Positions 1-7,168 of a stretch of 23,954 nucleotides of DNA are shown piece after piece. The notes below the pieces were generated by a model, which did no database searches, was not told the DNA's origin, and saw nothing but the letters and a program-made list of their open reading frames with translations. The position numbers and the translations under genes are program-made. Source of the DNA: Bacteroidota bacterium (lineage in GTDB: Bacteria > Bacteroidota > Bacteroidia > Bacteroidales > Bacteroidaceae); the NCBI GenBank assembly GCA_023458215.1, contig JAEXAJ010000154.1, forward strand, positions 1 through 23,954. The letters run 5' to 3'. Each line of letters opens with the position of its first letter. The stretch's first letter is position 1.

Positions 1-291
1 ATTATAATAAACAAAATGCCGTTGTTTTATTTTATCATAAGCCATTTGTACTCGTCCACCCAATTCTGGCAATATCATTATTTTCAGATATTCATTTTCA
101 AGAAAGACAGCATGATAGCTTTTATCCTCGCATTTATCTTCAATCTTTTCTATAACGGGATAAGGATATACCACGCCACTGCTTCCCTGATAAACGCGCT
201 TCTCCAAAAATATAGGATTCTTCTCAGGCTGACCAATACCATAGGTGGGGAGTAAGACATCTTCCTCCCAAACATTCACATTTTCAATCAT
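1..291 (-). CDS. DUF5107-type protein, N-terminal 97 residues (runs off the window)
   Basis: Reading the minus strand from the ATG at 291 gives an open frame with no stop down to base 1, so this is the N-terminus of a longer protein. It begins MIENVNVWEEDVLLPTYGIG and continues through QPEKNPIFLEKRVYQGSSGV and a LPELGGRVQMAYDK stretch. From memory of the family, this is the conserved opening of Bacteroidetes DUF5107 proteins, which usually carry tetratricopeptide repeats further on (outside this window). There is no signal peptide, so a cytoplasmic location is likely. Only 12 bases separate the ATG from the stop of the MFS transporter gene upstream, so the two are almost certainly one operon, which suggests a role in handling the imported sugar. 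The biochemical function of the family is not established to my knowledge. The family call is fairly sure; the function is unknown. Confidence 0.8.
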   Translation of the reverse strand, partial: MIENVNVWEEDVLLPTYGIGQPEKNPIFLEKRVYQGSSGVVYPYPVIEKIEDKCEDKSYHAVFLENEYLKIMILPELGGRVQMAYDKIKQRHFVYYN

Positions 292-303
292 ATATAATAT
301 TTA

Positions 304-1680
304 TTATTTCGTTAATTCTTTTTCCAATTCTTCTAATGTCTTACCTTTTGTTTCAGGTAGCTTGCTGCTAATAAATAGAAAACCTAAAAAGCAAATGATA
401 CCATACAATCCAAAAGTGCCTGATGCACCTACCGCTTCATTCAAAAGCGGAAAAGTATAAGTCAATAAAAAGCAAGCAACCCACAAAAAGAAAGTAGAAA
501 GAGCCATTGCCATACCACGGATACGAACGGGGAAGATTTCAGAAAGCACAACCCATATTACCGGTGCCAATGACATTGCATAGCAAGCAATTGCCATTAC
601 CACCAGTAACAACATGGGCCAACCACTCAGACCAAGCCAATAACAGCAGCCGAGTGTAATATAAATAAAAGCTAAACCTATTGATCCTACAAACATTAAT
701 GTACGGCGTCCCCAAAGATCGACTGTATAGATAGCCACAAATGTAAATACGACATTTGTAACTCCAGTCACCACAATATTCATCAATACATCAGACACTT
801 CATATCCTGCAGCCGAGAAGATTTCTTGGGCATAATTAAAAATCACGTTAATACCACACCATTGTTGGAAAACAGCTAGAACTATACCGATAACCAAAAC
901 ATTACGAACGTTCGGACGAAACAATTCACTCCATCTTACGCATTCTTGTTCTCTACCGACAACTTGTTTCAATTCCTGCAATGTTTGTTTGGCATACTCA
1001 TTGCCGCCAACTTTAATCAATATTTTCTCAGCCTCGGCAGATTTATCTTTAGATGCCAACCAACGTGGGCTTTCAGGAATAATAAAAGAAAGAACAAAAA
1101 ACAATCCGGCAGGAATTAATTCTGCCCAAAACATCCAACGCCATGCCCATTCTACACTTTGAGAACTTAATTCATTGGCCCCCGCAGTATAATAGTCTCC
1201 AATCGCCCAATTGGCTATCTGAGCCATCAAGATGCCAAGAACAATAGTCAACTGGTTAAGTGACACAAATTTGCCCCGAACAGAGGCGGGAGATACCTCA
1301 GCAATATAAATAGGAGATACATTTGAAGCGATGCCTATTCCAAAACCTCCCACTATACGATAGAAAACAAACCATCCAAAGTCATCTACAGCTCCGGTAC
1401 CTATAGCCGAAACCGTAAAAAGGAAAGACGCGATAATCAACATCTTCTTACGCCCATAGCGGTCACTCCACACACCTGATAACAAAGCACCAACCAAGCA
1501 GCCAACCAATGCACTACTCATAGCCCATCCACGCATAGCCGCCGATCCTTCTAACGAAAAGAAGGGTTCATAAAAGATTTTAGCACCACCAATTACTACC
1601 CAATCATAGCCAAAAAGTAATCCACCCATGGCTGAAACCATACAGATCATAAGCAGATATGTGAATATTTTCTTCTTCAT
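304..1680 (-). CDS. Sugar-porter family MFS transporter (XylE/GLUT-like)
   Basis: This is an inner-membrane secondary transporter of 458 residues, probably a sugar:proton symporter. Sugar-porter signatures are all present: helix 1 with GGLLFGYDWVVIGG (19-32), the loop 2-3 motif SDRYGRKK (72-79), PESPRWL after helix 6 (202-208), QQWCGIN in helix 7 (272-278), a second GRR motif near DLWGRR, and the C-terminal PETKGKTLEE. Length is typical of the family. The frame stays open upstream to a TTG at 1707, but the ATG at 1680 gives the normal short cytoplasmic N-terminus (MKKKIF), so it was chosen. The gene leads the operon with the DUF5107 gene and diverges from an AraC-type regulator that probably controls it. 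The substrate cannot be read from the sequence. L-rhamnose or another PUL-released monosaccharide is possible because rhaM lies nearby, but this is inference. Confidence 0.93.
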   Translation of the reverse strand: MKKKIFTYLLMICMVSAMGGLLFGYDWVVIGGAKIFYEPFFSLEGSAAMRGWAMSSALVGCLVGALLSGVWSDRYGRKKMLIIASFLFTVSAIGTGAVDDFGWFVFYRIVGGFGIGIASNVSPIYIAEVSPASVRGKFVSLNQLTIVLGILMAQIANWAIGDYYTAGANELSSQSVEWAWRWMFWAELIPAGLFFVLSFIIPESPRWLASKDKSAEAEKILIKVGGNEYAKQTLQELKQVVGREQECVRWSELFRPNVRNVLVIGIVLAVFQQWCGINVIFNYAQEIFSAAGYEVSDVLMNIVVTGVTNVVFTFVAIYTVDLWGRRTLMFVGSIGLAFIYITLGCCYWLGLSGWPMLLLVVMAIACYAMSLAPVIWVVLSEIFPVRIRGMAMALSTFFLWVACFLLTYTFPLLNEAVGASGTFGLYGIICFLGFLFISSKLPETKGKTLEELEKELTK

Positions 1681-1780
1681 AGTTCTTTCAATGATTTTAC
1701 GATGCAAATTAAGTCACTTTTTCAAGACTAGAAAATAGATAAAAACAGGATAAAGATGGATTATATTCCGAAATTAGATT

Positions 1781-1788
1781 TATCTTTG
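1781..1788 (+). promoter_or_regulatory. Candidate Bacteroides -7 element (TATCTTTG)
   Basis: TATCTTTG matches the Bacteroides sigma-ABfr -7 consensus TAnnTTTG exactly. It lies 30 bases before the ATG at 1819, so transcription would begin near 1794. No good TTTG -33 box sits 19-21 bases upstream, so this is only half a promoter by sequence. If it is used, the earlier ATG at 1756 would not be in the mRNA, which is one reason for choosing 1819 as the start of the regulator. Confidence 0.4.
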
Positions 1789-1818
1789 CCACAACTAGCA
1801 TACTTAATATCTAACATT

Positions 1819-2706
1819 ATGATAAAGCAAAGAGACGGCTTTCACGGAGAACGTGCCGTTGTACTACCTCCAGCCATCATTCAGGAAATGGAAAACGATC
1901 CTATTTCAGCCATTTTGCATATTACGGATATTGGTTATTATCCTAAAGCTTGGCATCATTTTCGTGAAAGAAAAGATCCCATTATGCAATATATATTTAT
2001 CTATTGCACTGAAGGTGAAGGATGGTACAAAGTAAATGAAGAGGAATTTCATGTTTCCGCTAATCAATATTTCATTCTACCGGCCGGATGCACTCATTCT
2101 TATGGTGCGAACGATGACAATCCCTGGACGATCTATTGGATTCACTTTAAAGGTAAATTAGCTCCCCACTTTGCCAAACAATGTTTGCGTCCTATTGAGA
2201 TAAATCCAAATATTCACTCGCGGATAACCAACCGCACCAATATGTTTGAAGAAATTCTTCATACCTTAAGTATGGGGTATAGCCATGAAAGCCTGCTTTA
2301 TGCTTGCTCTATATTTTATCATTATTTGGGCACTGTACGCTATCTGCAACAATATCGAAGCGCCTCTGCCGATTCATCTGACGAATGTGATATTATTACC
2401 GCTGCCATCCATTTTATGAATGAGAGCATTGAAAAGAAATTAACCCTGCAAGATATTGCTGCACATACTGGTTATTCGACCTCACACTTTTCAGCCTTAT
2501 TCAGTAAACGTACCGGATATGCACCTCTTACTTACTTCAATCAACTAAAAATACAGTATGCATGCCAGTTATTGGACTTCACTGATATAAAAATCAATCA
2601 GGTTTGTTATAAGATAGGCATTGAAGACTGCTATTATTTTTCCAGACTCTTCCATAAGATTATGGGTATATCACCCCGCCAATACAAACAAACGAAGAAA
2701 GGTTAA
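1819..2706 (+). CDS. AraC-family transcriptional regulator with N-terminal cupin
   Basis: A soluble one-component regulator of 295 residues from this start. The N-terminal half is an AraC-type sugar-binding cupin (ITDIGYYPKAWHHFRER, then YIFIYCTEGEGWYKV, then an ILPAGCTHSYGA strand). The C-terminal ~100 residues form a double helix-turn-helix: LTLQDIAAHTGYSTSHFSAL is the first HTH, and the classic GI.DCYYFSRLFHKIMGISPRQYK signature ends the protein. The frame also has an ATG at 1756 that adds 21 residues. I prefer 1819 because related Bacteroides proteins, as I recall them, begin close to the GFxGE motif and because a -7-like element sits between the two ATGs. It is divergent from the MFS/DUF5107 operon with a gap of about 140 bases, the usual layout for a local activator of that operon. 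The ligand is unknown. Confidence 0.9.
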   Translation: MIKQRDGFHGERAVVLPPAIIQEMENDPISAILHITDIGYYPKAWHHFRERKDPIMQYIFIYCTEGEGWYKVNEEEFHVSANQYFILPAGCTHSYGANDDNPWTIYWIHFKGKLAPHFAKQCLRPIEINPNIHSRITNRTNMFEEILHTLSMGYSHESLLYACSIFYHYLGTVRYLQQYRSASADSSDECDIITAAIHFMNESIEKKLTLQDIAAHTGYSTSHFSALFSKRTGYAPLTYFNQLKIQYACQLLDFTDIKINQVCYKIGIEDCYYFSRLFHKIMGISPRQYKQTKKG

Positions 2707-2759
2707 CAGTTAAAAAACAGAACAGATAAAAATCACATAAAGAGAGCTGTTTATTATAT

Positions 2760-2828
2760 TACTACTGAACCCTATTCACTATACGACTGAATGGCATTCA
2801 GTCGTATAGTGAATAGGGTTCAGTAGTA
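2760..2828. repeat. Perfect 34-bp inverted repeat with 1-nt centre
   Basis: Bases 2760-2793 are the exact reverse complement of 2795-2828, with a single G between. An 11-base unit, GTATAGTGAAT, occurs in the right arm (2804-2814), again at 2826-2836 across the outer edge, and inverted in the left arm (2774-2784), giving a 22-base period. The repeat lies in the 263-bp gap between the convergent AraC and BNR_4 genes, where a terminator is expected. However, the arms are unusually long and perfect and no T-run follows on either strand. It could be a bidirectional transcription barrier, a small mobile or recombination remnant, or a protein-binding palindrome. Confidence 0.9.
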
Positions 2829-2930
2829 TAGTGAATGTTCCCTCTTTCAGAGTATATCTTAAAAGGGATCAGTCCCTTAAGTTCAGCTGTAAACTTTTTA
2901 TCATCATATAATAACAAAACAACCCTTATA

Positions 2931-2957
2931 AAAATAAGCCATATAATGGCTAGGGTT
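2931..2957 (-). terminator. Rho-independent terminator of the BNR_4 gene
   Basis: On the minus strand, just past the stop of the BNR_4 gene, AGCCAT-TAT-ATGGCT forms a 6-bp hairpin (2937-2951 on the plus strand) followed by TATTTTTA. An outer AGGGTT/AACCCT pair (2952-2957 and 2921-2926) can extend the structure. Position, orientation and T-rich tail fit a terminator. The smaller hairpin at 2863-2878 (AAGGGA-TCAG-TCCCTT) has no T-tail. Confidence 0.6.
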
Positions 2958-2969
2958 ACTTAATCATAG

Positions 2970-4286
2970 TTACCGTACTGCTTCTTCAATAACTTTCAGT
3001 ATGGTAGGCTCAGCAGATATTCCTTCACGTTTCTTATCACGGTTTTGAGGCAAAGTCTCCCACTCCATATAAAATTTCTTTCCTTTAAAACCTTTTCCAC
3101 AGTCATTAACCGTTTTTTTAATCAAAGACAATTCCGTATTCTCTTCAGATCCTTTCTTTATTGATGGCGACTTTACGGTTACAGTCTTGACAACCTTCAA
3201 AGTATTTTCATCGACCAACCAATAACCTTCACCATACTTAACATGATTATAATTAATCTTCACCAGATTATTTCCATATTTCTGAGCCCCCTTTAATGCT
3301 ATTTCAAAAACAATGCCTCCTCCACCAGAGAAATACCATCGGTAATTCCAGTCACTAATTTGCTTGATTTCCCATTTATCATCATTAAATCGAGCTACAT
3401 AAGCCTGATTGTTACCATTCTCATCAAATTTATGATAAGTAATAAACAAACGATTTTTATTATCAAATCCCGCTTGTGCCCCACCATTAATAAGACCAGC
3501 TTTTACAGGTACCGGATCAACCCACAAATCTTTTTGTTCAATCGTTATCGGAAGTTCTACACGTTTTCCCTCTATGCTCTCCCAATCTTTCAAATTACGG
3601 CTACGGGCGTAAGATAGGTGATTATTAGTCTCACAGAGATAGGAATCCCTCCATACCCAAACTAAATGATAATAATTATCAGGCCCCAAGCTTGGACCAC
3701 TCATATAAGCATTTCTTTGATTCTTGCCGTCTGTCAAAGGTTTGTCAAGAAGTCGGCTCCACGTCTGTGTCTTCACATCATAAATATTGAAAATCTCATT
3801 TCCATTACCACTGCCTCCATCTCTATAATGATAAAGAAATGCATTATCAGGACCATCCATAAAAGCCGGATAGGTAGCTTTCATTTCATCTTTGCCTACC
3901 ATATAATTAATTTCTTTAAACGAAGTTATATCTAATGGTTTGGTTGTTCTGAAATACATCAAAGGATTTACATGCATATTTCCACTTAAATGAATCTGAT
4001 TATCACTATCCACCTTCATTGCAATAGAATTATGACCGTCCCACCCAATTTTTGAAGGCAGAGATTGATAAGCCCACTTATCTTCATTAATATTACGTGA
4101 AGCCACTATCATCTGATGATCTGGAGCATAGTAAGCAACAAATTGTTTGTCTCCATGAGTTAAAAGACAAAACGCCACCGGGAAATCCGAAAGAGCAGGT
4201 CCTACAACAATTTCTTTCTTCGCTTTTTGAGCAAATATTGAAAAAGTTGATAATAATAAGCAAAGAATCAGTGTTACTTTTTTCAT
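2970..4286 (-). CDS. Secreted BNR_4 beta-propeller protein, candidate rhamnosyl-glucuronate or ulvan-type lyase
   Basis: A 438-residue exported protein with a clear Sec signal peptide (MKKVTLILCLLLSTFSIFAQ, no lipobox Cys). The mature part resembles the BNR_4 family of seven-bladed propellers: GWDGHN (81-86), a D.DNQIHLSGNMHVNPLMYFR strand (about 93-113), YHYRDGGSGNGNE, and SYARSRNLKDWE. Established knowledge: propellers of this type include PL24/PL25 ulvan lyases and the GH145/PL42 group acting on L-rhamnosyl-alpha-1,4-D-glucuronate, which use histidines on the propeller face. H85 and H105 are candidates here. Divergent from the L-rhamnose mutarotase gene and near a GH88 gene, which supports a rhamnose-uronate linkage as substrate (inference). 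It could instead be an inactive binding propeller. The family is likely; the reaction is not proven. Confidence 0.75.
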   Translation of the reverse strand: MKKVTLILCLLLSTFSIFAQKAKKEIVVGPALSDFPVAFCLLTHGDKQFVAYYAPDHQMIVASRNINEDKWAYQSLPSKIGWDGHNSIAMKVDSDNQIHLSGNMHVNPLMYFRTTKPLDITSFKEINYMVGKDEMKATYPAFMDGPDNAFLYHYRDGGSGNGNEIFNIYDVKTQTWSRLLDKPLTDGKNQRNAYMSGPSLGPDNYYHLVWVWRDSYLCETNNHLSYARSRNLKDWESIEGKRVELPITIEQKDLWVDPVPVKAGLINGGAQAGFDNKNRLFITYHKFDENGNNQAYVARFNDDKWEIKQISDWNYRWYFSGGGGIVFEIALKGAQKYGNNLVKINYNHVKYGEGYWLVDENTLKVVKTVTVKSPSIKKGSEENTELSLIKKTVNDCGKGFKGKKFYMEWETLPQNRDKKREGISAEPTILKVIEEAVR

Positions 4287-4586
4287 GTTACTAATACATT
4301 AGTGTTTCTATAATTATATACCTAAAGAAAACTTTCACGCACATCACAAATACATACCTTATCACATTCCTTTATTCGCTGCAAATTTACCCCTAAACTG
4401 CAAATATATAAATAGACAAAAAAAGGATATGATAGACAATATTCTGATTTCTTCTTCAACTCTTTTTATTGTCAATTTCCTTGCGTATATGAAAAAGTAT
4501 TGCGAATATTGCACACAAATCACATATACCATACCTTCCTATCACATTCCTTTTAAGAATAAATCAAACTCTTAAAAAAAATTATC
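4287..4586. promoter_or_regulatory. Divergent control region between the BNR_4 gene and rhaM
   Basis: This 300-bp AT-rich gap carries the start signals of two divergent genes. The 14-base sequence TATCACATTCCTTT occurs twice in the same orientation, at 4360-4373 and 4540-4553. Each copy is preceded by similar DNA (ATACCTT and ATACCTTCC), and they are 180 bases apart. The first copy lies about 75-85 bases upstream of the BNR_4 start and the second about 35-45 bases upstream of rhaM. On the minus strand, TAAATTTG (4389-4382) and TATATTTG (4408-4401) match the Bacteroides -7 consensus, but neither has a properly spaced -33 box. The repeats look like binding sites for a local activator, possibly the AraC or SusR-like protein encoded nearby. 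Confidence 0.45.
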
Positions 4587-4901
4587 ATGAAACGTGAAGC
4601 CTTTAAAATGTATTTAAAACCGGGATTTGAAAAGGAGTATGAGAAAAGACATGCTGCCATCTGGCCCGAACTAAAGAAAATGTTATCAGAAAATGGAGTG
4701 TATGATTATTCCATCTATTGGGATAAAGACACCAACATCCTGTTTGCCTGCCAAAAAGTGAATGGTGGAGCATCCTCTCAGGACATGGGTAACAATCCTA
4801 TTGTACAGAAGTGGTGGGATTATATGGCAGATATAATGGAAGTAAACCCCGACAATTCACCTGTCACTATTCAGCTACCGGAATTATTCTATATGGAGTA
4901 G
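4587..4901 (+). CDS. rhaM: L-rhamnose mutarotase
   Basis: A cytoplasmic enzyme of 104 residues that interconverts the alpha and beta anomers of L-rhamnopyranose, feeding L-rhamnose isomerase. The sequence is typical of the family in length and motifs: Y18 and H22 in EYEKRHAAIWPEL match the catalytic positions of Escherichia coli RhaM, followed by GVYDYSIYWD and the tryptophan pair W76-W77 in NNPIVQKWWDYM. The ATG at 4587 starts directly at the conserved N-terminus. It is the only plus-strand gene inside the PUL, divergent from the BNR_4 gene and convergent with the lyase/beta-helix gene. No other rhamnose catabolism genes (isomerase, kinase, aldolase) are in the window, so it probably supports a catabolic operon elsewhere. 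Its presence argues that the PUL substrate releases L-rhamnose. Confidence 0.92.
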   Translation: MKREAFKMYLKPGFEKEYEKRHAAIWPELKKMLSENGVYDYSIYWDKDTNILFACQKVNGGASSQDMGNNPIVQKWWDYMADIMEVNPDNSPVTIQLPELFYME

Positions 4902-4919
4902 TAGAATAATTACCAAGAA

Positions 4920-4961
4920 AAAAGAGGTTATTTCAAATCGTATGTTGAAATAACCTCTTTT
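4920..4961. terminator. Bidirectional terminator between rhaM and the lyase/beta-helix gene
   Basis: A perfect 17-bp stem (4920-4936 with 4945-4961) closes an 8-nt loop. On the minus strand it ends in six T, on the plus strand in four T. It lies between two convergent genes, 18 bases after the rhaM stop and 19 bases past the stop of the minus-strand gene, so it can end both transcripts. Confidence 0.85.
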
Positions 4962-4980
4962 GCCAATTTAGTAAAACAAA

Positions 4981-7071
4981 TTATTCACCCCCAGTCAAAC
5001 ATTCTAATTGTAACTTCTTTTTTGAAGACAAAAATTCCTGCTTATCGTTAGAGCCGTTCCATCTATAAATATTATTCGCAACAGAAAGATTATCAACGGC
5101 AAAGCACTTAACAGCATAATTGTTATTATATTGAATCTTATTATTCTTTACCACAAGGTTTTTTGATCCCTTATAATAATAGTCACCATAAAATCCACAA
5201 CCTCCGTTACCTTCTATCAAGCATCCACTCGTTGTTCCATTTTGACATTCGGCCATCATAATGCCATGCCAGTCATTACGAGCTACCTCACAGTCTTCGA
5301 CACGAATTCCGTTGCAATTATCCAATACAATGCCACAACCCTTCAGGGAAGCATCAAATCTTGAATTTTTAATCCGGATATCCTTAGAATGTTGAATCAA
5401 AAGATTATGTTGCAATCTTGGACCTGGAACAACATGTGAACCATTATCCGAGAAGTTACAAGCATCAATTTCTACCCCTTGTGCATCTGATATGTAGACA
5501 CCGGTACGAGAAAAATTGATTACCGTTAAGTCTTTAAACGTGATATTCCGTAAATCATGTCCGACTTCTCCTCTCAATGAGATTCCTGTTAAGTTATTGC
5601 TTAGACGACCGGTACGATTAAATCTTCCCGTATTAGGATCGGAACCTGCATCATGTACCCAAGCTCCATCCACAACCAAATTCTCAATCGTTATATCATG
5701 TGCATCCAAATCCTTTAACATAATGGCAGCCGTACGGACCGAAGGTTCACATATCAAGACCGTATTCAGTCCCTCGCCGCGAATATGAATGCCCGATGGA
5801 ATATTTAATGATTCTTTCAGTCTATATTCGCCTTTACGAAGCAACAGTGTTTTTCCGGAACCGGCATGTGTATCTAATACAGATTGCAGATTTTTACTCG
5901 GCTCAATAATAACCAGACCTTTCTCGATCTTGCTTTCGGTTCTTGCACCAGCCATATAAGCCACAGGACTTGGAGAGATGCTACGCAAAGAGGCATTTTT
6001 TTTATTATGCAATTGTACACTATAAGAACTTAATCTCCACAATGCGTTTTCAGGGTTGGTTACAGCTGTACGGCTTATCAATTCACGTAAGTTAGGCATA
6101 TCTATCCCGACTGAAGTGTAATAATCCAAAAAATATTCAAAACCACCACGACATCCAAACCGTCCTCGTTCAGAAGGAACACCATAGGCAAAGACATCAC
6201 CACCGGTTATCCATTTAGCCGTATATTCCAATCCTAAAGCTAAACGATTATCAGCTGCACTGAACAAGTCAGTTCCCTGAGTAAAAGCGACACGAGCCGC
6301 AGATGCAAATTCATACAACCCCATCTGTACATGTCCCATATCTCTGCAAGTTTCCTGACATTGCCCATTCGGATAAATATATCTCACCATACTTCCGTTA
6401 TCCGGTGCATGAAGATAATGGTAGATGGCATTATCAAACAACTCTCTATTATCAGTAAAAACAGCTATCGACATCAAGGTATGTATGATTGCCCCATCCC
6501 AATTGCCATTAGCATCCGTAAAATAATAACGAATCATCGGGAAATAGACCGACATCATTAAGTGCGTCATGCTTTCTGTATTCTTTTCAGTCCAACCCGG
6601 ATACGTATAACGTAGGATTTCTGCTGCATTACAAAACTCATAGCCGGTGAAGGCTACCAAAAACTTGGCATTGTTCTCATCAAAACTGCGCAATTTAGAC
6701 GACCAGGCATCAATGATTTCTATCGCTTTCTGAGCATAACGTTCTTCTTTCGTAGCATACCATAAAAGAGCACAACTATAAGCAGCTTCTGAGGAATTCA
6801 TCAAATCGAAGCCACCAATATCGGGTTTTGCAAAAGGTCCACTAACGATATGGGCATAAGGAGTAAATTTAAACTTAGAGGAAATATGTTTATCCAATAG
6901 TTCAGCAGCCTGTTTCCATGGATTCTTTCCACTTTGGACTTGCTCTCTCATAAAATTCAAATCATCCTTATTCATGTGTATTCCCGGATGCACAAATGAT
7001 TGAGCAAAAGCCGGAGTAATACAAAACAAGATATTCACGAAAACGATAAAGGCAACATACTTTTTTTTCAT
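4981..7071 (-). CDS. Periplasmic alginate-lyase-like domain fused to a right-handed beta-helix
   Basis: A 696-residue exported protein. The ATG at 7071 was chosen because it begins a Sec signal peptide (MKKKYVAFIVFVNILFCITP, cleavage likely after AFA at 21-23); the frame extends 21 residues further up without a sensible leader. Residues ~30-370 resemble the alginate_lyase (PF05426) helical toroid: SSEAAYSCALLWYAT, NGNWDGAIIHTLMSIAVF (from 188), and the best mark, C-RDMGHVQMGLYEFASAAR (242-260) followed by TQGTDLFS. Residues ~385-690 are a parallel beta-helix with repeated short strands (ITIENLVVDG, NITFKDLTVINFSRTGVYIS, VEDCEVARNDWHGIMM). It probably cleaves a uronic-acid glycan by beta-elimination; PL38-like glucuronan/alginate lyases are the nearest idea. 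It is last in the PUL operon, 97 bases after the DUF4466-like gene. Substrate and the role of the helix domain are unproven. Confidence 0.8.
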   Translation of the reverse strand: MKKKYVAFIVFVNILFCITPAFAQSFVHPGIHMNKDDLNFMREQVQSGKNPWKQAAELLDKHISSKFKFTPYAHIVSGPFAKPDIGGFDLMNSSEAAYSCALLWYATKEERYAQKAIEIIDAWSSKLRSFDENNAKFLVAFTGYEFCNAAEILRYTYPGWTEKNTESMTHLMMSVYFPMIRYYFTDANGNWDGAIIHTLMSIAVFTDNRELFDNAIYHYLHAPDNGSMVRYIYPNGQCQETCRDMGHVQMGLYEFASAARVAFTQGTDLFSAADNRLALGLEYTAKWITGGDVFAYGVPSERGRFGCRGGFEYFLDYYTSVGIDMPNLRELISRTAVTNPENALWRLSSYSVQLHNKKNASLRSISPSPVAYMAGARTESKIEKGLVIIEPSKNLQSVLDTHAGSGKTLLLRKGEYRLKESLNIPSGIHIRGEGLNTVLICEPSVRTAAIMLKDLDAHDITIENLVVDGAWVHDAGSDPNTGRFNRTGRLSNNLTGISLRGEVGHDLRNITFKDLTVINFSRTGVYISDAQGVEIDACNFSDNGSHVVPGPRLQHNLLIQHSKDIRIKNSRFDASLKGCGIVLDNCNGIRVEDCEVARNDWHGIMMAECQNGTTSGCLIEGNGGCGFYGDYYYKGSKNLVVKNNKIQYNNNYAVKCFAVDNLSVANNIYRWNGSNDKQEFLSSKKKLQLECLTGGE

Positions 7072-7168
7072 CTTATTATTTTCATTAAATAGTGGGGGTG
7101 CTACAAAGTTATAAAAAACGCTTATAGCACCCACAAAATCAATTATTATACATATTCATGAAGCAATC

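Noticed and set aside
16..255. Plus-strand open frame of 79 codons at the left edge
   Set aside because: The minus strand here encodes the conserved DUF5107 N-terminus without a stop, so the plus frame is a shadow.
2760..2836. CRISPR array or integron attC site
   Set aside because: There is one palindrome with a 22-base internal period, no regular spacers, and no cas or integrase gene nearby.
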